A stretch of 64,000 nucleotides of DNA from Paractinoplanes abujensis (GCF_014204895.1 NZ_JACHMF010000001.1:2170001-2234000), one strand, 5' to 3'; shown: positions 36,468 through 45,625, numbered from the stretch's first letter. Notes: generated by a model from the letters alone, not told the origin. Program-made: numbers and translations.

Positions 36468-36832
36468 GCACAGTCCACCCTGGCTCAGCCCGTCCTCCTC
36501 GCCTGCAGCAGGCCGGCCGGAAACCCGGCGACCCGGTCCGGCCGCCGAGTGCGCCCATGACAGTGGGGGCGAGTATGCGGTCGGGGGCCGCGACGGGCTC
36601 CGGGTGGAGACCGTCAGTGCCCCGGATCCGTCGCTCTGACCGATCAGCTCGTCATCACTGAGCGAGTCGGCCCCAGAACCGCTCACGTCCCCTAGCGCGC
36701 CACGACCTGCCCGATCACTGCCCGACAACACCGACCGGCTGCACATGCGCCGCCTACTCAGCTCCGCACCCGCCTGTGTTAATTATTGGATTACCAATAA
36801 CAGCAATCCAGTAATGCGGAGATTGATCGAGA
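36468..36832. other. Gene-free spacer with an AT-rich end
   Basis: No gene is supported. The first part is GC-rich and carries short coding-like debris. The end, from about 36776, is strikingly AT-rich for this genome and holds the inverted repeat TTATTGG/CCAATAA at 36783-36800. It runs into a strong hairpin beside the HNH gene. Confidence 0.5.
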
Positions 36833-36870
36833 CGCGGTTACACCATAATCACTGCTATGGTGTAACCGCG
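36833..36870 (-). terminator. 15-bp perfect inverted repeat after the HNH gene
   Basis: A perfect 15-bp stem (36833-36847 with 36856-36870, arms CGCGGTTACACCATA and TATGGTGTAACCGCG) encloses an eight-base loop, 24 bases past the HNH stop on the minus strand. It could be a terminator without a T-tract or a protein-binding site. Its low GC is unusual here. Confidence 0.5.
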
Positions 36871-36893
36871 CTTCTGCTGAGCCGGATGGCCGG

Positions 36894-37538
36894 TTACAGC
36901 AACCGGAAAACTCCGGTGGCGGAGACCACCGTTCTCGCGGAACCTTCCGGCAGATGGAGCTCGTAGCCATCGATGAGGACGGTGACGGCACCGCGGAACT
37001 GGAAGGTCTGTGCGGGCCGGCCCGGTTCTTGCGCGTCGAGAATGTGTAGACGGGTCAGTGCCATCCGGGTGACCGGGGACGCTGCCAGGGCGCGGCTGAC
37101 GTACTCGGCCGCGGCGTGCATGACCTGCGGGGAGTCGCGTGCGTGGCCGATCAGCGAGTTGCAGGCGCCGCACAGCAGGCCGCGGATCCGGCCGGTGGCA
37201 TGACAGTGGTCGACCACCAGGCGGAACGCCGCCGTGGCGGGGCTGCCGTCGGCGCGGGGACGACCCACGGCGACCACTTTGAGCTCGCTCTCGTGGACAC
37301 GGCAGACGGCACACCGATAGTCCTGCTCAGCCCGCAGGGCGTCGTACTCCGCCGGTGTCAGGCCGTACTTCTGGCGCAGGTTGTCGGCCCGCCGCCCCTC
37401 GGCTCCCAGGCTGTCACGGCGCCGGCGGTTCGTCAGGCGGCTGCGCTCGCGGCACACCCCGCATGATCGGGTGGCCCGCCCGGCGGTGGACAGGAATTGC
37501 TCGGGTGGTCTGTCCTGTCGGCAGCGGGGGCATCTCAT
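36894..37538 (-). CDS. Endonuclease VII-like HNH protein with N-terminal zinc ribbon
   Basis: This 214-residue protein has an N-terminal zinc ribbon (C3, C6, C26, C29) and a recombination endonuclease VII domain: zinc cysteines C76/C79 and C123/C126 flank the catalytic VDHCHATGRIRG (D110 to H113). In phage T4 this fold resolves branched DNA. The C-terminal 70 residues are unmatched. Chromosomal relatives are common in actinobacteria and of unknown role. A decayed relative lies at 47587. Confidence 0.85.
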   Translation of the reverse strand: MRCPRCRQDRPPEQFLSTAGRATRSCGVCRERSRLTNRRRRDSLGAEGRRADNLRQKYGLTPAEYDALRAEQDYRCAVCRVHESELKVVAVGRPRADGSPATAAFRLVVDHCHATGRIRGLLCGACNSLIGHARDSPQVMHAAAEYVSRALAASPVTRMALTRLHILDAQEPGRPAQTFQFRGAVTVLIDGYELHLPEGSARTVVSATGVFRLL

Positions 37539-37613
37539 CGGGTGAGGTTAGTCAGCCCTGCCGACAGTTTCCGGGGGCAGCGACCGTCCGTAGTGGACTG
37601 GTAGCGTCCGGGC

Positions 37614-38720
37614 ATGCGTCGTCGTGGGGTGCTGGTGCTGGCTGCTGGGTTGCCGTTTGCGGCTGCGGGGGTGGGGGCCGCGCCGGCGAGGGCGGCGGCA
37701 GGGCCGCCGCGGGGGCGGGTGGCCGGGTTGCTCGCGCGGGAGGATCATCTGGTGCGGCCGGCCAACCGTAAGCGGTTGCGGGGGCTGGTGCTGCGGCTGG
37801 ACTGGAAGGACGTGCAGCCCACCCCGGACGTGGCGTTCAGCGCCGCGGCCCTCGATCTGGTCAAGGCGGCGGAAGCGGCCGCGGACTACCCGTTCCTAAA
37901 GGTGCGTCTGGTGGCCGGCAAGGAGTCGCCGGATTGGGCGCTGCGGCTGGGCGACGGGCCGTTGGAGCAGTGGGTGGATCCGGAGGACGGCAAGAAGTAC
38001 ACCGTCCCGCAGTGGTGGAAAGGCGAGTTCCTCACCGCGTACGAGGGTCTGCTGACCGGGGTGGCCGGCGTCCTGCGGGACCGGCCGCGGTGGGCCGAGG
38101 TGACGGTGTCGGCGACGTGCACGTTGTTCGCGGAGCCGTGCGTCAAGCAGCTCGGGGTGAAGGACAACCGGGACAAGGCGATCGCCGCCGGGTACACCGA
38201 CGCCAAGGATCAGGCTGCCCTCATGTGGGCGATGGCCGCGCACGACAGGCATTTCACGCCGCTGGGGATCACGTCGTCGGTGGCGTACAACCCGTGGCAG
38301 ACCCTCGATGACGCCGGCGCGGTGAAGGTGTGCCCGGACACGACCGTCGCGCTCATGGAGCATCAGAGAACCACCATGGGCCGGTACGGGGTGTGGGCCA
38401 ACAATTCGCTCAGTGCGCGCTGGGTGGGCGGGGAGCCGGTGCAGAACCGGCCCGACTACCAGCCGATGTACGACCACATGAGCACGGCGGCCGCGGCGGG
38501 GCATCCGGTGCAGTTCCAGACCGCCACCCTCCCCAAGATCCAGGAGGGGTTCGAGGGTGTGCCCGGGTCGGTGTTCGCCACGGCGTCGTGGGCGGCCCGC
38601 CACCACGGCGTGTCGGTGGAGTTGCCGCGGCTGTGGGAGCAGGACGCCGACGTGATCGATCAGGACCGCGCCGACGCCCTCAACACCCGGTTCGCGGCCA
38701 ACGCCGCCGCCACCCTTTGA
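37614..38720 (+). CDS. Secreted protein of unknown function, possibly a TIM-barrel hydrolase
   Basis: This 368-residue protein begins with a signal peptide (MRRRGVLVLAAGLPFAAAGV, AxA-type site near ARA at residues 24-28); the leading arginines allow Tat export but no full twin-arginine motif is seen. The mature part has LRLDWKDVQP, FLKVRLVAGKESPDWAL, a tryptophan-rich QWWKGEF and alternating strand-helix character suggesting a glycoside-hydrolase-like barrel. That fold is inference. Two cysteines in CTLFAEPC could pair. No family was recognised. Confidence 0.65.
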   Translation: MRRRGVLVLAAGLPFAAAGVGAAPARAAAGPPRGRVAGLLAREDHLVRPANRKRLRGLVLRLDWKDVQPTPDVAFSAAALDLVKAAEAAADYPFLKVRLVAGKESPDWALRLGDGPLEQWVDPEDGKKYTVPQWWKGEFLTAYEGLLTGVAGVLRDRPRWAEVTVSATCTLFAEPCVKQLGVKDNRDKAIAAGYTDAKDQAALMWAMAAHDRHFTPLGITSSVAYNPWQTLDDAGAVKVCPDTTVALMEHQRTTMGRYGVWANNSLSARWVGGEPVQNRPDYQPMYDHMSTAAAAGHPVQFQTATLPKIQEGFEGVPGSVFATASWAARHHGVSVELPRLWEQDADVIDQDRADALNTRFAANAAATL

Positions 38721-38890
38721 CGGCTCCGAAGACGCGGGGCACGGCGGCGCGAAGCACCACCACCGGCTGGGTGCAGCGGAACTGCTGTTCGCCCGCATGA
38801 CCGGCGCCGGCACCACACCGTCCGGCCGCGGGCGGCACCGAAACCGGCGAAAACGACGTGAGCGGCGGCAAACCCGAGGAACGTGAGGGC

Positions 38891-41053
38891 ATGGCTACGT
38901 TCCTCTACCGGGTGGGCCGGTTCTGTTTTCGTCGCCGCTGGGCGGTGCTGCTGGCCTGGGCCGGGGTGCTGGTGGCCGCCATGACCTCGATGGTGCTGCT
39001 GCAGAAGCCGACCACCGCCTCGTTCAGCATCCCGGGCACCCCCGCGCAGCAGACGATCGACCTGCTGCGCGAGCGGTTCCCGCAGATGGGCGGTCCGGGC
39101 GGGGCGTCCGCGCGGGTCGTGTTCTCCCAGCCCGGCAACAACAAGCTGAACCAGGACGCCGTGCAGCGGGCGGTCAACGCGCTCAAGGCCGTCCCGCTGG
39201 TGGCCGCGGTCAGCGACCTGGCCCCCAACGCCGACGGCACGGTCGCCTACGTGCAGGTCACCTACAGCGTGCCCGCGGGTGACCTGACCGGCGCGGCCCG
39301 CCAGGGCATGGACGACGTGATCATGTTCGCCCGCGCGGACGGGCTGATCGCCGAGGTGGGCGGGGACGCGGTGCAGGCCTCCGGGCACGCCCCGGTCGGT
39401 GAGGTCGTCGGCCTGATCGTGGCCGCCCTGGTCCTGATCGTCACGTTCCGTTCCCCCGCCGCGGCCGGGCTGCCGCTGCTGACCGCGATCGCCGGGGTGG
39501 CGCTGGGCTACGCCGGGATCGGCATCGCCACCCACTTCACCGAGCTGTCCGGCACCACGAGCTCGCTGGCGATGATGCTGGGCCTGGCCGTGGCCATCGA
39601 CTACGCCCTGTTCATCGTGTCGCGCTACCGCATCGAGCTGGCGCTGGGCCGCGACCGGCTGGACGCGGCCGGGCGGGCGGCCGGCACCGCGGGCAACGCC
39701 GTGGTGTTCGCCGGCCTCACCGTGATCATCGCGCTGGCCGGGCTGGCCGTGGCCGGGATCCCGTTCCTGACCCAGATGGGGGTGGCCGCCGCGGGAACCG
39801 TGGCCGTGGCCGTGCTGATCGCGCTGACTCTGCTGCCGGCGCTGCTCGCCGTGGCCGGCACGAGGATCAACCCGGCGCCCGTACGGGATCGGTTCGGCAA
39901 GCCGGCGTTCGGGGTGTGGTGGGTGCGGCTGATCGCCCGCCGCCCCGTCGTGGCCCTGCTGGCCGTGGTGATCGGTCTCGGCGTGGTCGCCATCCCCGCG
40001 TACGACCTGCGCCTGGGCCTGCCCACCGACGGCAGCGCGGCCGCCGACACCAGCCCCCGCCGCGCGTACGACCTGCTCTCCGACGGTTTCGGGCCGGGTT
40101 TCAACGGGCCCCTGACCGTCGTGGCCACCCCCGGCACCTCCGTCGAAGGCCAGGCCGGGGTGGCCATGGTGATCCCGTCGGCCACCAACGAGGCCGGCGA
40201 CACCACGATCCTGACCGTCATCCCCACCACCGGGCCCGAGGACCGCGCCACCGAGGACCTCGTGCACCGGCTGCGCCAGGCGTACGGGGTCCTCGGGGTG
40301 ACCGGCGCAACCGCGATCAACGTCGACGTGAGCGAGAAACTGTCCGACGCCCTGCTGCCGTATCTGGCGCTGGTCGTGGGGCTGGCGTTCGTGCTGCTGG
40401 CCCTGGTGTTCCGATCGGTGCTCGTGCCGCTCAAGGCCACCCTCGGGTTCCTGCTGTCGGTCGCGGCCACCTTCGGCGCGCTGGTCGCGGTGTTCCAGTG
40501 GGGGTGGCAGGCGTTCCTGCTCGGCATCACCCAGACCGGCCCGATCATCAGTTTCCTGCCGATCCTGCTCATCGGCATCGTCTTCGGCCTCGCCATGGAC
40601 TACCAGGTGTTCCTGGTGACCCGCATGCGTGAGGACTACGTGCACGGCGCCCCGGCCCGCCAGGCGGTCGTCTCCGGCTTCGGTCACGGCGCCCGCGTCG
40701 TCACCGCCGCCGCGCTGATCATGATGAGTGTGTTCTTCGGGTTCATGCTCGGCCCCGAAGCCATCATCAAGTCCGTCGGGTTCGGGCTGGGCGTGGCCAT
40801 CCTGTTCGACGCCGTCGTGGTCCGCATGATCGGTGTCCCGGCGGTGATGCTGCTGATCGGGCGGGCCGCGTGGTGGCTGCCCCGCTGGCTCGACCGGATC
40901 CTGCCCGACGTCGACGTGGAAGGCGAGAAACTGGCCCGCCACCTCGACGAGCATCCGCCGCCGGTGCCGCACGACCACGCCGAGCCCGTCGACACCACCC
41001 AGACCGGTGAGGCTCCGGAAACCATCGAGTCGGCCGGCAGCCGCCCCACCTGA
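38891..41053 (+). CDS. MMPL/RND-family transporter, copy 2
   Basis: This 720-residue protein has the same RND architecture as the gene at 30306 and begins with the same MATFLYR sequence. A 116-base segment (40709-40824) is identical to 32133-32248. The C-terminus has an extra acidic/His tail (HPPPVPHDHAEPV). No two-component pair accompanies this copy; a small membrane protein follows. The high similarity points to duplication with later gene conversion. Confidence 0.93.
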   Translation: MATFLYRVGRFCFRRRWAVLLAWAGVLVAAMTSMVLLQKPTTASFSIPGTPAQQTIDLLRERFPQMGGPGGASARVVFSQPGNNKLNQDAVQRAVNALKAVPLVAAVSDLAPNADGTVAYVQVTYSVPAGDLTGAARQGMDDVIMFARADGLIAEVGGDAVQASGHAPVGEVVGLIVAALVLIVTFRSPAAAGLPLLTAIAGVALGYAGIGIATHFTELSGTTSSLAMMLGLAVAIDYALFIVSRYRIELALGRDRLDAAGRAAGTAGNAVVFAGLTVIIALAGLAVAGIPFLTQMGVAAAGTVAVAVLIALTLLPALLAVAGTRINPAPVRDRFGKPAFGVWWVRLIARRPVVALLAVVIGLGVVAIPAYDLRLGLPTDGSAAADTSPRRAYDLLSDGFGPGFNGPLTVVATPGTSVEGQAGVAMVIPSATNEAGDTTILTVIPTTGPEDRATEDLVHRLRQAYGVLGVTGATAINVDVSEKLSDALLPYLALVVGLAFVLLALVFRSVLVPLKATLGFLLSVAATFGALVAVFQWGWQAFLLGITQTGPIISFLPILLIGIVFGLAMDYQVFLVTRMREDYVHGAPARQAVVSGFGHGARVVTAAALIMMSVFFGFMLGPEAIIKSVGFGLGVAILFDAVVVRMIGVPAVMLLIGRAAWWLPRWLDRILPDVDVEGEKLARHLDEHPPPVPHDHAEPVDTTQTGEAPETIESAGSRPT

Positions 41054-41112
41054 GCACCGGTCCGCCGGCGCGTTACCCGCAGGTCCGGGCCCCAGGTGCC
41101 GATAGGCAGGGC

Positions 41113-41868
41113 GTGACGATGCCCGCGCCGGCCCGCCGCCGTGCAAGGCGGCTGACGTTGTTCGCCGTGGCCGCCCTCGCCGTCGGGGCCGTCGTAGTCG
41201 CCCGGCGCCGGCGGAGCCGGGTGCGGGGGACGCCGGCGCCGGTGACAGGACCGGTCCGGCCCGCGGCGTCCGGGCCCGAGCGGCATCTCCGGCGGATGGC
41301 GGTGGGCGGGGCGCTCGCCGTCGTCCTGTCGATCCTCGTCGTCGTGCTCACCCGGCCCGGCACCGACGGCGGCGGCCGCGTCGCCGCGCCGCGGCTGGTG
41401 AGCACCCCCAGCCCCGGCCCGGACGGCACCTACCGGATCGTCACCGTCCCCGGCCCTGCCGCCCGGGACCAGACCGTCGCCCTGACCGGCGTGGACGGCA
41501 CCCGCCTGCACCTCGCCGTCAAGGACATCACCGACCCGCTCACCGGCTACCAGCAGCTCGGGGAGCAACGACACGTCATGGTCACCGTTCACCTGCACAA
41601 CACCGGCCGGGGCCAGGTGGGCAGCCGCCTCGACGCCGACGCGTGGGTGATGGACGAGCACGGCGTCACCCACCGGGCCAACGGCATGCTGTCACTGTCC
41701 GCCGGGGACGCCCCCAGCGGCAGCGCCGACCCCGTCGTGAATCCCGCCTGGCGGCTCGACCCGGACTGGCAGGTCGACCGGCCGATCGTGTTCACCGTGC
41801 CGGCCCAGGCCCGGCTCACCCGCCTGCACATCACCGTGCCGCAGGGCAGCGCCGAATGGAACCTGTGA
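41113..41868 (+). CDS. Two-helix membrane protein with a DUF4352-like extracytoplasmic domain
   Basis: This 251-residue protein has an N-terminal helix (LTLFAVAALAVGAVVVA), an Arg/Pro-rich cytoplasmic loop, a second helix (MAVGGALAVVLSILVVVL) and an outer domain of about 150 residues with an immunoglobulin-like pattern (VTVHLHNTGRGQVG, DADAWVMDEHGVTHR). That pattern resembles DUF4352. The start is the GTG at 41113. It follows the second MmpL by 59 bases and may be co-transcribed. Confidence 0.6.
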   Translation: MTMPAPARRRARRLTLFAVAALAVGAVVVARRRRSRVRGTPAPVTGPVRPAASGPERHLRRMAVGGALAVVLSILVVVLTRPGTDGGGRVAAPRLVSTPSPGPDGTYRIVTVPGPAARDQTVALTGVDGTRLHLAVKDITDPLTGYQQLGEQRHVMVTVHLHNTGRGQVGSRLDADAWVMDEHGVTHRANGMLSLSAGDAPSGSADPVVNPAWRLDPDWQVDRPIVFTVPAQARLTRLHITVPQGSAEWNL

Positions 41869-42594
41869 TCAGGCCCGCAGGAAGTCCAGCAGCAGCTCGT
41901 TGACCACCGGCGGGTCCTCCAGGCTGGGCAGATGCCCGGCCCACTCCAGCTCCACGTGCCGGGCCCCGGGCAGCCGGCCGGCCAGGTCGGCGGCCACCGT
42001 ACGGAACTCCGGCAGGTCGTAGGCGCCCGACACCAGCAGCGCCGGGGCGGTGATCGTGTCCAGCGACCAGTCCGTCTCGAGCTCCTCGGCGTCGCCCGCG
42101 GCCAGTTGCACCTCGAACGCGTGCCGCTGCATCTCGAAGACCAGGTCCCGTACGGCGCCGGAAGCCCGCGGACCCACCCAGGTGCGCACGTTCAACGCCG
42201 TCGCGCCCTCGACGTCACCCGCCTGCAGCAGCGCGTTCTCCTCGTCCCAGACGGCCCGCAGCCGTGCCGTGGGCTGCAGCGCCGGCGCCGCCGTGCACAG
42301 CAGGGCCAGCGACGTCACCCGGCCCGGCCACCGCGCGGCGATCTCCAGCGCCACCATCCCGCCGCCCGACGACCCGACCAGCGCGACCGGCCCGTCGCCG
42401 GCCGGCTCGAGTACCTGCGCCGCCACATCGGCCGGGGACGACGCGACGGGGGAGTCGCCGTACCCGGGAAGGTCGACCCGCACGACGCGACGACCGGGGA
42501 AGGTCAACGGGTCCCACATGCGGCGGTCACACACCGTCGAATGCAGCAGCAGAATCGTCGGGCCGGAACCGTGGGAATCATGCGATAGCGTCAT
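41869..42594 (-). CDS. Alpha/beta hydrolase
   Basis: This 241-residue protein has LLLHSTVCDRRMW, the strand-loop VDLPGYGDS, nucleophile elbow GSSGGGMVA (serine at about residue 94), an acid in VSGAYDLPEF and the histidine in WAGHLPS. This is a complete triad of the lyase/esterase type (BioH- or 3-oxoadipate-enol-lactonase-like). The substrate is unknown. Its 3' end abuts the preceding plus-strand gene with no gap. Confidence 0.9.
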   Translation of the reverse strand: MTLSHDSHGSGPTILLLHSTVCDRRMWDPLTFPGRRVVRVDLPGYGDSPVASSPADVAAQVLEPAGDGPVALVGSSGGGMVALEIAARWPGRVTSLALLCTAAPALQPTARLRAVWDEENALLQAGDVEGATALNVRTWVGPRASGAVRDLVFEMQRHAFEVQLAAGDAEELETDWSLDTITAPALLVSGAYDLPEFRTVAADLAGRLPGARHVELEWAGHLPSLEDPPVVNELLLDFLRA

Positions 42595-42639
42595 CGACGC
42601 GCACGCTACGCGGCCACGGCAACGAGGGGAAACACTTAA

Positions 42640-42734
42640 CGGCCGGCGCCACCGGCCGGGCCGCCCTGCTCACCGGGGTGATCCTCTCCGGGGGCAACGT
42701 CGGCGCGGCCCGCCGGGCCGAGCTACTCGCCTAA
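42640..42734 (+). pseudogene. C-terminal remnant of a threonine/serine dehydratase
   Basis: Only about 30 codons remain, reading GRAALLTGVILSGGNVGAAR then RAELLA and a stop. The VILSGGNV block is the conserved C-terminal motif of PLP threonine dehydratases. Everything upstream is gone, replaced by the promoter of the divergent hydrolase. It overlaps the 3' end of the epimerase gene. Confidence 0.6.
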
Positions 42735-43682
42735 CACCCGCGCCTCCACCGCCGGGTCCAACCCCACCCGCGGCCGGTCGGCCCGCTGCGGCACCGCACC
42801 GGGCAGCCCCCGCATCCACGCCCACGTGTCCGCGACCGTCTCCCGCACCGGCCGGCACACCAGACCCTGCCCGTACGCCTTGGACACGTCACCCTCGTGC
42901 AGGAACGTGTGCAGCTCACCGGGCGGCAGGTAGATCGGCAGCTGCGACCACGGCTCGATCCCGGCCGCCGCGATCACCGCCGGCTCCACCCACCGCAACC
43001 GCGCCCGCCCACCGGTGACCTCGTTCGCCGTGTCCAGCAACTCACCCATGGTGGTGTGCCCGGGCACGCTGACCAGATCGAACGCGCCCGCGGTCCGGCT
43101 CAGCGCCGCGTCGAGCAGGAAAACCGCCAGGTCGCGGACGTCGATGTACTGCAACCCCAGCTCCCGCGGCCCCGGCGCCAGCGTCGGACCGCCCCGCGCC
43201 AGCCGGTTGAGCCACCACGGCAACCGGCCGATGTCCTCGTACGGGCCCAGGATCAGCCCGGCCCGCCCCAGCAGCACCGGACCGTCGAACGCGGCCGCCC
43301 CCAGCTCCCCGCGCAGCTTGTCCCCGGCATACCCCTCGTCCTCGACGCCGACCAGGGGAGCGTCCTCAGCCCTGGCCGGCTCGGTGCCCGCGTACACCGA
43401 GCGGCTCGACACGTACGCGTAATGCCCGGCCCGGCCGCTGAGCAGCTGCGCCGTGCGCCGCACCGCCTCACCCTGCGCCGACCACGTGTCCACCACCGCG
43501 TCCCACGTGCCCGGCTCCAGCGCGCTCAGATCCCCCAGCCGGTCCCCGGTCAGCGCGCTCACCCCGGCCGGGGCGGCCCGGCGGCCCCGGTTGAACACGG
43601 TCACGTCGTAGCCGCGGCGCACAGCCTCGTCAGCCACCGAACGGCCCACGAAACCGGACCCGCCCAGGATCAGCACTCTCAT
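42723..43682 (-). CDS. NAD-dependent epimerase/dehydratase family protein
   Basis: This 319-residue extended SDR protein has the N-terminal Rossmann motif GGSGFVG and VFNRGRR. The catalytic region is YVSSRSVYAG, but the YXXXK motif is atypical: GYAGDKLRGE supplies Y and K. A related group is annotated as chloroplast stem-loop-binding or reductase-like proteins. The product is unknown. It is followed on the same strand by nothing obvious. Confidence 0.85.
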   Translation of the reverse strand: MRVLILGGSGFVGRSVADEAVRRGYDVTVFNRGRRAAPAGVSALTGDRLGDLSALEPGTWDAVVDTWSAQGEAVRRTAQLLSGRAGHYAYVSSRSVYAGTEPARAEDAPLVGVEDEGYAGDKLRGELGAAAFDGPVLLGRAGLILGPYEDIGRLPWWLNRLARGGPTLAPGPRELGLQYIDVRDLAVFLLDAALSRTAGAFDLVSVPGHTTMGELLDTANEVTGGRARLRWVEPAVIAAAGIEPWSQLPIYLPPGELHTFLHEGDVSKAYGQGLVCRPVRETVADTWAWMRGLPGAVPQRADRPRVGLDPAVEARVLGE

Positions 43683-43728
43683 GCCGCGACACTGCCCCGG
43701 CCCGTACGGGGAGGGAAAGGTTTTCTCG

Positions 43729-44190
43729 CTACGAGCGAAACGCCCGCAACGCCTCCACGACCAGCGCGTGATCCTCGGCCTGCGGCAGCCCCGACACCGT
43801 CACCACCCCCACCACCCCGACATCACGGATCCGGACGGGAAACGCCCCGCCGTGCGCGGCATAGTCGGCCGGGTCCACACCCATGCCCGCGTCCAGCTGC
43901 TGACCCTTCGCGGCCAGCCGGCGGCCCACCAGGAACGACGACGCCCCGTAACGCTCCACCACGCGCACCTTGCGCTCGATCCACCGGTCGTTGTCGGCCA
44001 CACTGCCCGCCAGCGCGGCGTGGAACAGCTGCTGCGCCCCCCGCCGGATGTCGATCGCCACCGGCAGCGACCGCTGCCCCGCCAGCTCCACCAGCAGGCT
44101 GCCCAGCCGCCACGCGTCCGCGTTGTCGAAACGGGTCAGCTCGAGCTCGGCCTCCTGAGCCTCCAGCTCGGCGATCAGCTCTTCAGTCAT
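43729..44190 (-). CDS. UPF0303/haem-degrading-domain protein
   Basis: This 153-residue protein matches the UPF0303 (GlcG/HbpS-related) group: FDNADAWRLGSLLVELA, VAIDIRRGAQQLFHAAL and GGAFPVRIRDVGVVGVVTVS. Related proteins bind haem or small ligands, but the reaction is not established. The ATG at 44190 is chosen. A 29-codon frame follows upstream on the same strand. Confidence 0.85.
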   Translation of the reverse strand: MTEELIAELEAQEAELELTRFDNADAWRLGSLLVELAGQRSLPVAIDIRRGAQQLFHAALAGSVADNDRWIERKVRVVERYGASSFLVGRRLAAKGQQLDAGMGVDPADYAAHGGAFPVRIRDVGVVGVVTVSGLPQAEDHALVVEALRAFRS

Positions 44191-44203
44191 GACGGCATTA
44201 TGG

Positions 44204-44293
44204 TCACTTGCCGCGGCGGCGCTGCAGCCAGATACCCAACGAGGCCACCGCAACGAAGATCAGCACCGAGCAGCACAGCATCTTGATGAACAT
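44204..44293 (-). CDS. Possible 29-residue single-helix membrane peptide
   Basis: The frame reads MFIKMLCCSVLIFVAVASL then GIWLQRRRGK and stops. One hydrophobic helix is followed by a basic anchor, the positive-inside pattern of a tiny inner-membrane protein. GGGGGG lies about five bases before the ATG. It sits just before the UPF0303 gene on the same strand. The supporting evidence is its composition and ribosome-binding site only. Confidence 0.45.
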   Translation of the reverse strand: MFIKMLCCSVLIFVAVASLGIWLQRRRGK

Positions 44294-44325
44294 CGCCGCC
44301 CCCAACTTGGCTAAGGTCGTATCTC

Positions 44326-45099
44326 GTGCGCCTGGCCACCTTCAACCTGCTGCACGGACGATCACTGTCCGACGGCACGGTACACGCCGACCGGGTCGCT
44401 GCGGCGATCGCCGACCTCGACGCCGACGTCCTCGGCCTGCAGGAGGTCGACAAGGCCCAGCCCCGCAGCGGCCTGCTCGACCTCACCGCCATCGCCGCCG
44501 ACGCCCTCGGCGCCCAGGTCCACCGGTTCGCCGCCGCCGTCGTCGGCACACCGGGCGAGACCTGGCAGCCCTGGCGCAGCGACGACGACAACCAGCACCC
44601 CCTGTACGGCATCGCCCTGGTCAGCCGCTACCCGGTGACCCGCTGGCAGATCACCACCCTGCCCGGCGCCCCCATGCGCTCACCCATCTACGACCCCGAC
44701 AACGGGCTGCGGCTGCTCAAGGACGAACCCCGCGTGCTGCTGGCCGCCGTCCTGGACACCCCGCGCGGCCCGCTCACCGTGGCCACCACCCACCTGTCCT
44801 TCGTGCCCGGCTGGAACCTGCGGCAACTGCGCCACGCCGTACGGGCCCTGCGGGGGTTGCCCGCGCCCCGGGTGCTGCTCGGCGACCTCAACATGCCGGC
44901 CCGGCCCGTACGAGCCGTCACCGGCTGGCGTCCCCTCGGCCGTGCGGCGACCTTCCCCAGCCCCATGCCCCGCGCGCAACTCGACCACATCCTGGCCGAC
45001 CCCCGCGGCATCGACCAGCTCGGCCGCGTCGTGCAGGTCGCCACCGCCCGGCCCCCGGTCTCCGACCACCTGCCCCTGCTCGTCCAGCTCGACCGTTAA
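44326..45099 (+). CDS. Endonuclease/exonuclease/phosphatase-family hydrolase
   Basis: This 257-residue protein has the metal-dependent EEP motifs: ATFNLLHG, LQEVD, TTHLSFVPGWN, LGDLNMP, LDHILAD and SDHLPL. It may be a phosphodiesterase acting on nucleic acid, phosphoinositide-like or lipid substrates. No signal peptide is seen. The start is the GTG at 44326. The stop overlaps that of the convergent GNAT gene by four bases. Confidence 0.9.
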   Translation: MRLATFNLLHGRSLSDGTVHADRVAAAIADLDADVLGLQEVDKAQPRSGLLDLTAIAADALGAQVHRFAAAVVGTPGETWQPWRSDDDNQHPLYGIALVSRYPVTRWQITTLPGAPMRSPIYDPDNGLRLLKDEPRVLLAAVLDTPRGPLTVATTHLSFVPGWNLRQLRHAVRALRGLPAPRVLLGDLNMPARPVRAVTGWRPLGRAATFPSPMPRAQLDHILADPRGIDQLGRVVQVATARPPVSDHLPLLVQLDR

Positions 45100-45605
45100 C
45101 GCTGTTTCTTGCGGCGCAGGAACACGTCCTCCAAACCGTCCTCGGGATCCCACTGCTCGCCGATCTTGCGGAACCCCAGCCCGGCGATCGTCGCCCGCGA
45201 CCCCACATTGTCGGGGCGGATACTCGCCCGTACGGCCGTCACCCGCGGATCGGCGTCGGCCCGCGCCAGCAGCGAACGCAGCATCGCCTTGGCGTAGCCG
45301 CGCCGCCGATGCGCCGGATCCACCGAGTAGGCGACCTCGACCACCCCGTCCGCATCGGGCGGCCCATGAAACCCTCCGTGACCGACAGTTACACCCTCCG
45401 GTTCGGCCACCGCGGCCCGCGCGATCCACTCCGCCGCCCGCGGATCGGCCTGCACCTCAGCCAGCCGGACCCGCCACAACCAGGCCTCATCCACCAGGTA
45501 CGGGCTCAACGGGGTGCCCGCGGCCGCACTCGCCGCGGCCAGATCACCAGCGATCAACGCCGCCAGCGCGACGGGGGAGAGCTGCACGAAACGGATATCC
45601 GGCAC
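45096..45605 (-). CDS. GNAT-family N-acetyltransferase
   Basis: This 169-residue protein has a GNAT core with the acetyl-CoA motif HRRRGYAKAMLRSLL near residue 104 and the C-terminal ATIAGLGFRKIGE. The GTG at 45605 starts VPDIRFVQLSPVAL; open frame continues to 45692 across the divergent ohrR promoter but is not conserved. The substrate is unknown. Confidence 0.88.
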   Translation of the reverse strand: MPDIRFVQLSPVALAALIAGDLAAASAAAGTPLSPYLVDEAWLWRVRLAEVQADPRAAEWIARAAVAEPEGVTVGHGGFHGPPDADGVVEVAYSVDPAHRRRGYAKAMLRSLLARADADPRVTAVRASIRPDNVGSRATIAGLGFRKIGEQWDPEDGLEDVFLRRKKQR

Positions 45606-45625
45606 GCGGCAAGGATCACACAGAG

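Noticed and set aside
36745..36966. A 73-codon plus-strand frame across the hairpin
   Set aside because: It crosses a terminator-like inverted repeat and the end of the HNH gene, and has no similarity.
38660..41146. An 828-codon minus-strand open frame
   Set aside because: It is antisense to MmpL copy 2 with the same shadow composition as the frame opposite copy 1.
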